Source: Oxalobacter sp.
GTDB taxonomy: Bacteria > Pseudomonadota > Gammaproteobacteria > Burkholderiales > Burkholderiaceae_D
DNA length: 55,004 nucleotides
Assembly: GCA_017524145.1 (NCBI GenBank)
Contig: JAFWUI010000008.1
Span: forward strand, 1 to 55,004
Direction: 5' to 3'
Shown here: one piece after another, positions 26,715-35,242 of the stretch
How the letters are laid out: the number at the start of each line of letters is the position of its first letter
How positions within the stretch are numbered: the first letter of the stretch is position 1
Notes under the pieces: model-generated
The model's database searches: none
Told to the model about the DNA's origin: nothing
Seen by the model: the letters and a program-made list of their open reading frames with translations, nothing else
Translations under genes and position numbers: made by a program

Positions 26715-28764
26715 ATGGCTGAAAAGAGGCATTACCAGGCAAGTGATGATATAATTAAAAATTCTGCCATCAAGAAATCATCAATAGGTTGGCGTTCTGA
26801 CATAGGTGGTTTGCGTGCTCTGGCGGTCTTCGCCGTCTTTGTCTTCCATGCTTTCCCAAAAGTACCAGTCTTCAAAGGCGGCTTTGTTGGTGTTGATGTC
26901 TTCTTCGTCATCTCCGGTTTCCTGATTTCTTCTATCATCTACACCCAGCTTGCCAAGGGCACCTTCAGCTTCTGGGATTTCTACAGCCGCCGTATCCGGC
27001 GCATCTATCCGGTCCTGCTGACCGTCCTTATCGGTTGCTTGGGATTCGGCTGGTTCTTTCTTCTTGCCGATGAATACATGCAGCTCAGCAAACACATAGC
27101 CGGTGGAGCAGGGTTCGTTTCCAACTTCGTGCTCTTTTTTGAGAAAGGCTATTTCGATAATGCTTCTGCAACAAAACCCTTACTCCATCTCTGGAGTCTG
27201 GGGATTGAAGAACAGTTCTACATCTTCTGGCCACTTATTCTTTGGTTGACTTGGAAACTCAAAAAGAATGCCATGTTCTGGGTGGCATTGGTCATTGCAA
27301 CAGTATCCATGGCAATGAACCTCTACTGGTTCAAGTCCAACCCCAGCATGGACTTTTTCCTGCCTCATACGCGGGTATGGGAACTGTTATGCGGTGCGAT
27401 ACTTGCATGGGGCAATCTCAACTGGAAAGAAAAGATAGTCGGGAAAGTCAAGGATATACGGGGGGGGGGATATCCTGCCCCATATCCTTTCAGTGACAGG
27501 ATTCGCCTTACTCGTAGTATCCATCATCTTCATGCAGGAAAAAGGCTTTCCGGGCTGGCAGGCAACCATCCCGATAGCAGCCACAGTCTTAATCATCATG
27601 GCAGGGAAAGACGCCATCCTCAACAGATGGATTCTGTCCAACAAAGTATTGGTCTGGTTTGGTCTCATCAGTTATCCGATGTACTTGTGGCATTGGCCGC
27701 TGATATCCATGGCTCGCATTGTCAAATCAGAGCCGCCGCCTGCTATTTATTGTGTATGTGCATTTCTTGCCTGCACCGTCTTGGCATGGCTGACGACAAA
27801 ACTCATTGAGAATCCGTTGAGGTTTGGTGAATATGGAAAGGCAAAGACCATCGGATTGTTCTTGGTGATGATGGCATTGGGAGGGACTGGATATGTTCTC
27901 TTTACAAAACAAGGAATACCTCGTCGATGGGAAAGCCAAAAGCAGATAGATGAAAAATCCAAGATTTCTAAGCTAGTTGAACAATCTCAGAGTAAGTGTA
28001 GAGCAGTTTTTCCTGAATGGGAAAAGAAAACCAATGCTTGTTATTTCCAGAATGAGGATGGGAGAAATACCATTGCATTGGTTGGTGATTCGCACGTTGG
28101 ACATTTGTTTCCAGGATTAATACAAGTTACAAAAGAAAATGAAGGTATTGTTGTTTTTCCAGCATCTTGTGCAACTCCATTTATCGATATAATAGCAGCA
28201 GCGAAAGACAACCCAAGAAGACAAAATAACTGGCAATTGCATCGCGATGCCTATAAATATATTTTTGAACATCCAGAAATAAAAACTGTTGTACTTGGTC
28301 ATCACCCAGGATGTTCTTTTTATGATGTAATTGACCGTCAAAACCCAAAAGAAAAAGATAAAAACAAAATCATGGAAAATGGGATTCGAAGGACTTTTGA
28401 CATCCTGCAAGAAAAAGGCAAGAAAGTATTGATTGTTTTGGATAATCCTAATTTGAATTTTGAACCTAAAAGCTGTATTGCGCGTCCCTTTATAACACCA
28501 TTTCGAGGTGTTTTTAGAAAAGATATCCACAGTAAGGAAAAATCTATTGTTTCTTACAATGAACGTATTATTAATATTTCTAAAGAATATCCTAACATAT
28601 CAATTATTGATTTATCCGAATATTTTTGTGATTCGAAAAATTGCTATGCAGTAAAGAATAAAAAATTATTATACAAAGATAGAAACCATCTTAATTATGA
28701 CGGTTCTCTTTATGTTGCACCTGCAATTATGGAAAAAATCAGGGAGATTTCTAGGAATCATTGA
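26715..28764 (+). pseudogene. OafA-type O-acyltransferase (AT3 + SGNH), split by a G10 tract: phase-variable, OFF here
   Basis: The acyltransferase-3 half (WRSDIGGLRALAVFAVFVFH, GFVGVDVFFVISGFLISSII, LLHLWSLGIEEQFYIFWPL) is read from 26715. Its frame leaves the family at the poly-G run 27460-27469 and ends spuriously at 27809. The correct continuation (ILSVTGFALLVVSIIFMQEK, FGLISYPMYLWHWPL, then the SGNH domain ALVGDSHVGHLFPG and KDRNHLNYDGS) is in the next frame to 28764. Nine G (or twelve) would give one 682-residue protein with about ten membrane helices and a periplasmic SGNH domain. Such proteins acetylate O-antigen or peptidoglycan sugars; the target here is unknown. Bases from ~27950 on are AT-rich. 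A G10 assembly error cannot be excluded. Confidence 0.85.
27460..27469 (+). repeat. Homopolymeric G10 tract (phase-variation switch)
   Basis: Ten consecutive G inside the acyltransferase reading frame. Homopolymer runs of this length slip readily during replication and are the standard switch of contingency loci. Here G10 puts the SGNH half out of frame; G9 or G12 restores it. Confidence 0.85.
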
Positions 28765-28812
28765 CGAATAGTCCAGTTTATTTCCCCATGTTCTTGGTAG
28801 GCTGTGTCTTGG

Positions 28813-29451
28813 TCAGGCACCGCCTGTTTTATCTGGGAATTCACAAAGGTCTTTCAACAGGCAGCCAGCACAGTTGAATGATTTTGCCTTACAGACATAA
28901 CGTCCATGCAGCAGCAGCCAATGGTGTGCATTGAGCAGATAAGCTTCAGGCACGGTTTCCAGCAGGCGTTTTTCCACCTCCAGCACGTTTTTGCCTGGGG
29001 CGATGCCTGTCCGGTTGGCAACCCTGAAAATATGGGTGTCAACAGCCATTGTCGGTTGGTTGAATGCGGTGTTCAGGACAACATTGGCTGTTTTCCTGCC
29101 AACGCCCGGCAATGCTTCCAGGTCTTGACGGTTGTCTGGCACCTGTCCGGCATGTTTTGCCAGCAGGATTTCTGACATCTTGATGATGTTCTTGGCTTTG
29201 GTTGGATACAGGTTGATGGTTTTCACATATTCTTTCAAAGCCTCCACACCCAATGCGACGATGTCCTCAGGGGTATTGGCTACAGGGTACAGTTTCTCGG
29301 TCGCTTTGTTGACAGAAATGTCGGTCGCCTGTGCGGAAAGGATGACGGCAACCAGCAGTTCGTAGGGGGTCTTGAATTTCAGTTCTGAACGGGGTGAAGG
29401 GCGGTCAGCTTTCAACCGTTCAAAAATCTGGATGATCTTTTCTGGAGACAT
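28813..29451 (-). CDS. nth: Endonuclease III
   Basis: 212 residues when started at ATG 29449-29451 (MSPEKIIQIFERLKADRP), which matches the usual family N-terminus and length. An earlier ATG at 29553 would add 34 residues and overlap rsxB. It is a bifunctional DNA glycosylase/AP lyase for oxidised pyrimidines. Visible are LPGVGRKTANVVL (helix-hairpin-helix with catalytic lysine), VDTHIFRVANR (catalytic aspartate) and a C-x6-C-x2-C-x5-C cluster ligand set (CKAKSFNCAGCLLKDLC) for [4Fe-4S]. It lies 80 bp after the rsxB end on the same strand; rsx/rnf-nth linkage is common in proteobacteria. Confidence 0.95.
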   Translation of the reverse strand: MSPEKIIQIFERLKADRPSPRSELKFKTPYELLVAVILSAQATDISVNKATEKLYPVANTPEDIVALGVEALKEYVKTINLYPTKAKNIIKMSEILLAKHAGQVPDNRQDLEALPGVGRKTANVVLNTAFNQPTMAVDTHIFRVANRTGIAPGKNVLEVEKRLLETVPEAYLLNAHHWLLLHGRYVCKAKSFNCAGCLLKDLCEFPDKTGGA

Positions 29452-29530
29452 GGCGTTTACAGGCTGATATAGGGCATCAATGGATGACATCATGCCATGT
29501 TTTGGAAGAATCTGCTGATAACGGTCCCAA

Positions 29531-30190
29531 TCACTTTCCGGTTTGGATGCCAAAGGCTTTCAATCTGGCCCGGGCACGCTCAATGGCTTTGCGGACCAAG
29601 GCGGATTTCCTTGCAGATGAAGGCATTGGCAGAGGCGCATTGTCAGTTGATGGCAATGGTCTATCAGTGTTGCTGTGCAATCTGGCGAGTTTCCGTTCAT
29701 AGCGGAGCCGTGCGTTATTTGCCTGTGTTTCAGACCAGGCATCCCAACCGGTCAGATTTCCTGATACGTTATGCAAGGAGATGGCATCCAATGGACAGCG
29801 GGGAACACATTGACCGCATCCTGTGCAGAAGTCTTGGACAACGGTATGCATCATGCCAGACGCACCGATGATGGCATCCGTCGGGCACATCCTGATGCAG
29901 ATGGTGCAGCCGATACAGGCAGATTCATCAATGGTTGCAGAGGAACGGGGGGATTCTTCCCCATAAGCAGTGTCAAGTAAAGGTTCATCAACATCCAGCA
30001 GGGCTGCAAGCTGGTGAATGCCTTTCTGTCCTCCTGCTGCACAACGGTTGATATCAGCCTCCTGATGGGCTATGGCTTCGGCATAAGACCTGCAGGAGAC
30101 ATAGCCACAATGGGTACATTGTGTCTGTGGCAACAGGGCAAGGATTTTTTCTGTCAAAGCATCTGGAGACGTGGGATTGGAATCTGTCAT
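29531..30190 (-). CDS. rsxB: RsxB/RnfB-like ferredoxin
   Basis: 219 residues from ATG 30188-30190; a TTG at 30211 would start inside a terminator hairpin. The first domain holds a C-x2-C-x4-C..C cluster (LPQTQCTHCGYVSC, then INRCAAGG), the second holds two ferredoxin-type [4Fe-4S] motifs (CIGCTICIRMCPTDAI and CTGCGQCVPRCPLDAI). RnfB of E. coli starts with a membrane anchor; here no hydrophobic segment precedes the clusters, so it is probably soluble. No other rnf/rsx gene is nearby. It sits upstream of nth and downstream of a ferredoxin reductase gene; it may pass electrons from that or another donor, for example in redox sensing or Fe-S upkeep. This role is inference. Confidence 0.88.
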   Translation of the reverse strand: MTDSNPTSPDALTEKILALLPQTQCTHCGYVSCRSYAEAIAHQEADINRCAAGGQKGIHQLAALLDVDEPLLDTAYGEESPRSSATIDESACIGCTICIRMCPTDAIIGASGMMHTVVQDFCTGCGQCVPRCPLDAISLHNVSGNLTGWDAWSETQANNARLRYERKLARLHSNTDRPLPSTDNAPLPMPSSARKSALVRKAIERARARLKAFGIQTGK

Positions 30191-30209
30191 ATCAGTTGTA
30201 TGCAAAATC

Positions 30210-30246
30210 AAAAACCGCCAGTAACCAGCCGGTACTGACGGTTTTT
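30210..30246 (-). terminator. Rho-independent terminator of the ferredoxin reductase gene
   Basis: AAAAACCG.CAGT (30210-30222) pairs with ACTG.CGGTTTTT (30234-30246), with one C/A mismatch and an 11-base loop. On the minus strand the stem ends in TTTTTGATTTT, a good U-tract, 16 bp after the reductase stop. Confidence 0.65.
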
Positions 30247-30262
30247 ACAGGAAAAAGGCAGA

Positions 30263-31324
30263 TCAGTCAAAAACCGGTGATTCAACACCAAGGACCTTAT
30301 GCAGTTTCGGTGAGGTGGTTGTGTATTGCAGGTGCACCCGTTTCTTAGGGAATACGAATGGTGCTGCACCGAATGCTGCCAGTGCTGCTTCATGGAATCC
30401 CGACAGGATCAGTTTCTTCTTGCCCGGGTAGATGTTGATGTCACCGACGGCGAAGATGCCTGGGATGTTGGTCATGAACCGCTCGGTGTCAACGACAATC
30501 TGACGGCGGTCAATCTCAAGCCCCCAGTCGGCAATCGGTCCAAGTTTCGGGGAAAGCCCGAAGAAGACCAGCAACGTATCCAAAGGGATGCGGCGGGTGA
30601 CACCGTCCAGACCGGAAACCTTGATTTCGGCCAGTTTCCCGTCTTTTTCTTCAAAGCCAGTGACCTGTCCTGTCAATGCCTGCATCTGGAAATCCTCACA
30701 CAGGGCTTTCATCTTTGAGACAGAAGCGGGAGCAGCACGGTACTCTTCACGGCGGTGCAGCAGGATGACGGATTCAGCGATGTCCACGAGCTTGAGTGTC
30801 CAGTCCAATGCAGAGTCACCGCCACCGCAGATGACGAGGTTCTTTCCACGGAAGGCTTCTGGGTCCTTGACCCGGTAGAACAGCTGGGAACCTTCAAACC
30901 GGTCGATGCCGTCAACAGGCAGAGTCCGTGGCTGGAAGGCACCGACACCGGCTGCGATGAAGACGGTCTTGGCAATGAACTTTGTACCGGTTGATGTCTC
31001 GACATCGAAGCGTTCATCTTCACGGCGTTCAACCTTGATGACTTCCTGTCCCAGGTGGAAGGTTGGCTTGAACGGTTCAATCTGCTTCATCAGGTTTTCA
31101 GCCAGTTCAACCCCGGTGATGCTTGGGGCTGCCGGGATGTCGTAGATTGGTTTGTCTGGGTAGAGTTCTACGCATTGCCCCCCCACAAAGGGCAGGGAAT
31201 CAATGACATGTGCCTTGATTTCAAGCAGTCCAAGTTCAAAGACCTGGAAGAGCCCAACAGGACCCGCACCGACAATGACGGCATCTGCTTCAATCGGCTG
31301 TTGATTCTTGTTATCTGTTTCCAT
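30263..31324 (-). CDS. Ferredoxin/flavodoxin-NADP+ reductase, thioredoxin reductase-like
   Basis: 353 residues. It is a flavoenzyme moving electrons between NADPH and ferredoxin or flavodoxin. The FAD site shows at [20 protein letters not shown] and the extended [17 protein letters not shown] region, the NADP site at [17 protein letters not shown], and the FAD tail at [18 protein letters not shown]. The CxxC redox pair of true thioredoxin reductases is absent, which supports the YumC-like ferredoxin-NADP reductase type. A terminator follows and rsxB lies next downstream, so it may reduce RsxB or another ferredoxin; this is inference. Confidence 0.9.
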   Translation of the reverse strand: METDNKNQQPIEADAVIVGAGPVGLFQVFELGLLEIKAHVIDSLPFVGGQCVELYPDKPIYDIPAAPSITGVELAENLMKQIEPFKPTFHLGQEVIKVERREDERFDVETSTGTKFIAKTVFIAAGVGAFQPRTLPVDGIDRFEGSQLFYRVKDPEAFRGKNLVICGGGDSALDWTLKLVDIAESVILLHRREEYRAAPASVSKMKALCEDFQMQALTGQVTGFEEKDGKLAEIKVSGLDGVTRRIPLDTLLVFFGLSPKLGPIADWGLEIDRRQIVVDTERFMTNIPGIFAVGDINIYPGKKKLILSGFHEAALAAFGAAPFVFPKKRVHLQYTTTSPKLHKVLGVESPVFD

Positions 31325-31716
31325 TCCTATTCAATTCTGGCTAGGTTTCCTGTCAAGGGATTCAGGTCTTCCTTAACGAGGAATAAACTTCTAATTCTAA
31401 TCGAAAAGCATTCTCATCACAAATGCAGGAACGCAGGAAATCAGTCCAGATGACGGCCCGGAAGGGATGGAACGATGGGATTATTGTTGAAACAGCTGTT
31501 TTTCTGTTTTTTTATGCAGGAAATGTGCAGTTTTTTGCGGATTTCCATGAAATTCAGTTAAAATGTCAGGCTGTTTTTATGGATGATGGTCCTTTCTCTG
31601 GCATTTTTGCCTTGGTGGTGGGATGTCGAAAGAGACGGATTTTATTTTTAACGGATAGAAAACGGTCCTGAACACATCCGGACTGGGTTCGGGATTAAAT
31701 TTATTGGAACTGATAA
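31325..31716 (+). promoter_or_regulatory. Intergenic region with candidate tig promoter (31535-31564)
   Basis: This 392-bp gap lies between the divergent reductase and tig genes. TTGCGG (31535-31540), 18 bases, then TAAAAT (31559-31564) is a reasonable sigma-70-type promoter, giving a leader of about 145 bases. The leader contains CCTGAAC (31666-31672 region) and GTTCGGG that could pair. No tRNA was found, although tRNA genes often precede tig in related bacteria. An 82-codon open frame here has no family support. Confidence 0.4.
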
Positions 31717-33057
31717 ATGGCATACGCTGTAGAAAATCTGGAAAAGCTTGAAAGACGGGTAACCATTACCCTCCCTGTTGAAGAAATCAATGCAGAAGTT
31801 GAGAAACGTCTGAAAGTCCGTGCACGGACGGTCAAGGCACCTGGCTTCCGTACTGGTAAGGTCCCTCTGAAAATGGTCCGTCAGATGTATGGCATCCAGA
31901 TCAATGCTGATGTCCTTGATGAAAGGATCAACAAGGCAATCAATGAAGCTGTTGCTGAAAACAAACTGGCTGTAGCTGGTCCTGCCAAGGTTGATGCGAA
32001 GACCGAGGATGTGCCAGAAGGAATGCTGCAGTTCTATGCGACTTTCGAAATCATCCCAGAAGTTGAAATCGGTGACTTGGGTGCATTGGAAGTTGAAAAG
32101 GCATCCTGTGAAGTGACTGATGAAGATGTTGAAAAAACCATCAATATCCTGAGGAAACGGGGTGCCCATTACCATGTCAAGGGTGAAGACAGTGAACATG
32201 GCAAAGGGAATGGCAGTGATGTTGCTGAAAACGGCGACCGTGTCACGATTGATTTTGTCGGCAAGATTGATGGTGTCGAGTTTGATGGTGGCAAGGCTGA
32301 TGGCTATCTGTTTGTCTTGGGTGAAAAGCAGATGCTGCCTGAATTCGAAAATGCCATCTTGGGTATGAAGGTCGGTGAATCCAAGACTTTTGAACTGCCT
32401 TTCCCCGAAAACTACCATGGGAAGGATGTTGCCGGCAAAACGGCTGAATTCACTGTCAGCGTCAAGAAGATTGAATGGGCGCATCTGCCGGAACTGGATG
32501 ATGAATTCTGCAAGCAGCTCGGTATCACTGAAGGTGGTGCAGACAAACTGCGTGAAGACATCAAGAAGAATCTGGTCCGTGAAATCAAGAACCGTATTGC
32601 AACCATCAACAAGAGCAATGTATTTGCCAAGTTCGTTGAAGCCAATGCCTTCGATATCCCCAAGGCAATGATTGAGAAAGAAATCGATGAACTGATTGAT
32701 TTCACCCGTGGTGACCTGGCTGTCCGTAATCCAGAACATAAGGACGATGAACTGCCTCGCGATATGTTCACCAAACAGGCAGAAAACCGTGTCCGGCTGG
32801 GTCTGCTGCTTGGGGAACTGATGAAGGACAATATCCTTGCTGTTTCCCAGGAAAAACTGAAAGAACGTGCTGAAGAAATCGCTTCCAGCTATCAGCAGCC
32901 TCAGATGGTTATTGACTACTATATGAATGATGCCAACCGCCGCCGTGAACTGGAAAACATCCTGATGGAAGAAAATGCGGTTGAATACATCTATACCAAG
33001 GCAAAAGTCACCGAAAAAGTGATGCCTTTTGAAGAAGTGATGGCTCAGCCAGCCTGA
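31717..33057 (+). CDS. tig: Trigger factor (ribosome-associated chaperone)
   Basis: 446 residues. It binds nascent chains at the ribosome exit and has peptidyl-prolyl isomerase activity. The ribosome-binding domain ([20 protein letters not shown], with GFR.GK signature) is at ~40-60, the FKBP domain at ~155-250 ([38 protein letters not shown]), and the helical C-terminal domain follows to 446. A loop before the FKBP strand ([18 protein letters not shown]) is about 12 residues longer than in E. coli. Its stop overlaps an in-frame clpP start candidate; the tig-clpP-clpX-lon order is widespread. Confidence 0.97.
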   Translation: MAYAVENLEKLERRVTITLPVEEINAEVEKRLKVRARTVKAPGFRTGKVPLKMVRQMYGIQINADVLDERINKAINEAVAENKLAVAGPAKVDAKTEDVPEGMLQFYATFEIIPEVEIGDLGALEVEKASCEVTDEDVEKTINILRKRGAHYHVKGEDSEHGKGNGSDVAENGDRVTIDFVGKIDGVEFDGGKADGYLFVLGEKQMLPEFENAILGMKVGESKTFELPFPENYHGKDVAGKTAEFTVSVKKIEWAHLPELDDEFCKQLGITEGGADKLREDIKKNLVREIKNRIATINKSNVFAKFVEANAFDIPKAMIEKEIDELIDFTRGDLAVRNPEHKDDELPRDMFTKQAENRVRLGLLLGELMKDNILAVSQEKLKERAEEIASSYQQPQMVIDYYMNDANRRRELENILMEENAVEYIYTKAKVTEKVMPFEEVMAQPA

Positions 33058-33095
33058 TGCAGGAATGGTCCGGATTCTTTAAGGGCAGGAAGATA

Positions 33096-33719
33096 ATGAA
33101 ACAGTTTCATGGTCCAGTATTGGGGGCAGAGATGCTTGGTATGGTTCCTATGGTGGTCGAACAGAGCGGCCGTGGGGAACGTGCCTATGACATCTATTCC
33201 CGTCTGCTGAAGGAACGGATCATTTTTCTGGTTGGGCCCGTGACAGATGAAAGTGCCAACCTGATTGTCGCGCAGCTGCTCTTTCTGGAAAGTGAGAATC
33301 CGGATAAGGATATCTCGCTCTACATTAATTCTCCAGGCGGATCGGTGACTGCCGGTATGGCGATTTATGACACGATGCAGTTCATCAAACCACAGGTTTC
33401 CACATTGTGTACGGGTCTGGCTGCGTCTATGGGGGCTTTCCTGCTGGCGGCAGGTGCAAAAGGCAAGCGGTTTTCGTTGCCGAATTCCCGTATCATGATC
33501 CATCAGCCTTCTGGTGGGGCACAGGGGCAGGCAACCGATATCGAAATCCATGCCAAGGAAATCCTTTATCTCCGCAAGCAGCTCAATGGTATCCTGGCTG
33601 CCAATACAGGCAGGACATTGGAGGAAATCGCCCTTGATACAGAACGGGACAATTTCATGTCTGCTGCAGAGGCGAAGGATTACGGATTGATTGATGAGGT
33701 TCTGGTCAAGAGAGCCTGA
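33096..33719 (+). CDS. clpP: ATP-dependent Clp protease proteolytic subunit
   Basis: 207 residues from ATG 33096, chosen because AGGAAG precedes it at good spacing and the family N-terminus starts about here; an ATG at 33057 overlapping the tig stop would add 13 residues. The catalytic triad is visible: Ser in [14 protein letters not shown], His in [12 protein letters not shown], Asp in [11 protein letters not shown]. It forms the tetradecameric peptidase chamber driven by ClpX or ClpA. Confidence 0.97.
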   Translation: MKQFHGPVLGAEMLGMVPMVVEQSGRGERAYDIYSRLLKERIIFLVGPVTDESANLIVAQLLFLESENPDKDISLYINSPGGSVTAGMAIYDTMQFIKPQVSTLCTGLAASMGAFLLAAGAKGKRFSLPNSRIMIHQPSGGAQGQATDIEIHAKEILYLRKQLNGILAANTGRTLEEIALDTERDNFMSAAEAKDYGLIDEVLVKRA

Positions 33720-33743
33720 ACATTGTTTCAGTGAGTGTATCGA

Positions 33744-33771
33744 AGCCTGGACCTTGTGTTCGGGCTTTTTT
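33744..33771 (+). terminator. Weak intrinsic terminator after clpP
   Basis: AGCCTG (33744-33749) pairs with CGGGCT (33761-33766), with one G-U pair, followed by six T. The stem is short, so partial read-through into clpX is likely. Confidence 0.4.
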
Positions 33772-33845
33772 CTCAGGCCGTACTGACAATCGATACCGCA
33801 AATATAGGGCCATAGTTCGAATTTCATTGATTGCACAGGAATAAC

Positions 33846-35111
33846 ATGTCAGAAAACAATACAACAACTGGAAAGGCGCTTTATTGTTCTTTCTGTGGCA
33901 AAGCCAAAGAGGAAGTGAAACAGCTGATTGAAGGTCAGTCGGCCTACATCTGCAATGAATGTATTGACCTGTGCGGAACCATCATCCGTGACAGTGCCAA
34001 AGAAGACCCGCTTCAGACGGGGCAAGATGGTGAGGGGGCAAAGAAACTGCCGACACCCCGCGAAATCTGCGCATTGCTGGACCAGTATGTCATTGGTCAG
34101 GAACAGGCGAAGAAGGTACTTTCAGTTGCCGTATACAATCATTACAAACGGCTGAAGTTCTTTGGTGGCAAAGGCAATGACAATGAGGTTGAGCTGGCGA
34201 AGAGCAATATCCTGCTTGTCGGTCCAACTGGTTCTGGAAAGACATTGCTGGCACAGACACTGGCAAGGATGCTGGATGTTCCGTTCACCATTGCCGATGC
34301 AACGACTTTGACTGAGGCCGGTTATGTTGGGGAAGATGTCGAGAACATCATCCAGAAACTCCTGCAGAACTGTGATTACGATGTTGAGAAAGCTGAACGT
34401 GGTATTGTCTATCTGGATGAAATCGATAAGATTTCACGGAAATCGGACAATCCATCCATTACCCGGGATGTGTCCGGTGAAGGTGTCCAGCAGGCATTGC
34501 TGAAACTGGTCGAAGGGACGGTTGCTTCTGTCCCGCCCCAAGGAGGACGGAAGCATCCCAACCAGGATTTCATCCAGGTCAATACTGCCAATATCATGTT
34601 TATCTGCGGCGGTGCTTTTGATGGACTGGCAAAAATCATCCAGGACCGGACGGAAAAAGGCGGTATCGGTTTCTCCGCAGATGTCCATAGCAAAGAAAAC
34701 CTGAATGAAAGCAGGTTGATGCAGGATGTCGAGCCGGAAGACCTCGTTAAATTCGGATTGATTCCAGAGCTTATCGGCCGGTTGCCAGTTGTTGCTGTGC
34801 TGCATAACCTGACTGAAGATGCATTGGTGGACATTCTGGTCAAACCCAAGAATGCGTTGGTCAAGCAGTATGCCAAACTGCTTGAAATGGAAGGCGCAGA
34901 GCTTGAAATCACTGATGAAGCATTGCATGCCATTGCTGCCAAGGCATTGCAGCGCAAGACAGGTGCCCGTGGATTGCGTTCAATCATGGAAAACCTGCTG
35001 TTGGAACTGATGTTCAATCTGCCCAGCGAAAAGAATGTTGCCCGTGTCATCATTGGTAAAGAAATGGTGACAGACGGTGTTCCTCCGCAGCTGGTCTACA
35101 AAGAAAACTGA
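33846..35111 (+). CDS. clpX: ATP-dependent Clp protease ATP-binding subunit ClpX
   Basis: 421 residues from ATG 33846, preceded by AGGA; a TTG at 33831 adds five residues without support. The N-terminal zinc-binding domain has [17 protein letters not shown] and [10 protein letters not shown], the AAA+ domain Walker [13 protein letters not shown], Walker [11 protein letters not shown], and pore loop [10 protein letters not shown]. ClpX unfolds tagged proteins and feeds ClpP. Length and motifs are normal. Confidence 0.98.
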   Translation: MSENNTTTGKALYCSFCGKAKEEVKQLIEGQSAYICNECIDLCGTIIRDSAKEDPLQTGQDGEGAKKLPTPREICALLDQYVIGQEQAKKVLSVAVYNHYKRLKFFGGKGNDNEVELAKSNILLVGPTGSGKTLLAQTLARMLDVPFTIADATTLTEAGYVGEDVENIIQKLLQNCDYDVEKAERGIVYLDEIDKISRKSDNPSITRDVSGEGVQQALLKLVEGTVASVPPQGGRKHPNQDFIQVNTANIMFICGGAFDGLAKIIQDRTEKGGIGFSADVHSKENLNESRLMQDVEPEDLVKFGLIPELIGRLPVVAVLHNLTEDALVDILVKPKNALVKQYAKLLEMEGAELEITDEALHAIAAKALQRKTGARGLRSIMENLLLELMFNLPSEKNVARVIIGKEMVTDGVPPQLVYKEN

Positions 35112-35182
35112 TGCCTGTTTTCAGGTTTTCTTGATGGATGGTGTCCCCAAGCCGTCTTTAATGGAAAATCTGGAACCTGGGG

Positions 35183-35208
35183 CTTGTAAAAATGGGAATC
35201 ATCCCAAC
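35183..35208 (+). promoter_or_regulatory. Candidate heat-shock (sigma-32-type) promoter of lon
   Basis: CTTGTAA (35183-35189), 13 bases, then CCCAAC (35203-35208) resembles the sigma-32 consensus CTTGAAA-N13-CCCAT, 34 bp upstream of lon ATG 35243. lon is a heat-shock gene in many proteobacteria. The match is imperfect. Confidence 0.35.
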
Positions 35209-35242
35209 ATCACCATAACAATGGTAATTTAAGGTAATCGAA

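Noticed and set aside
27493-28764. Separate SGNH/acyltransferase gene starting at GTG 27493
   Set aside because: It would start mid-domain in a membrane protein, and removal of one G upstream joins it to the first half exactly.
31423-31671. 82-codon open frame upstream of tig
   Set aside because: Overlaps the tig promoter candidate, no family and no ribosome site.
31325-31716. tRNA gene before tig
   Set aside because: No cloverleaf-compatible sequence, in particular no GTTCGA-type T arm paired to an acceptor stem, could be found.
31648-32739. Antisense open frame of 363 codons over tig
   Set aside because: Shadow of the trigger factor gene with no recognisable motif or ribosome site.
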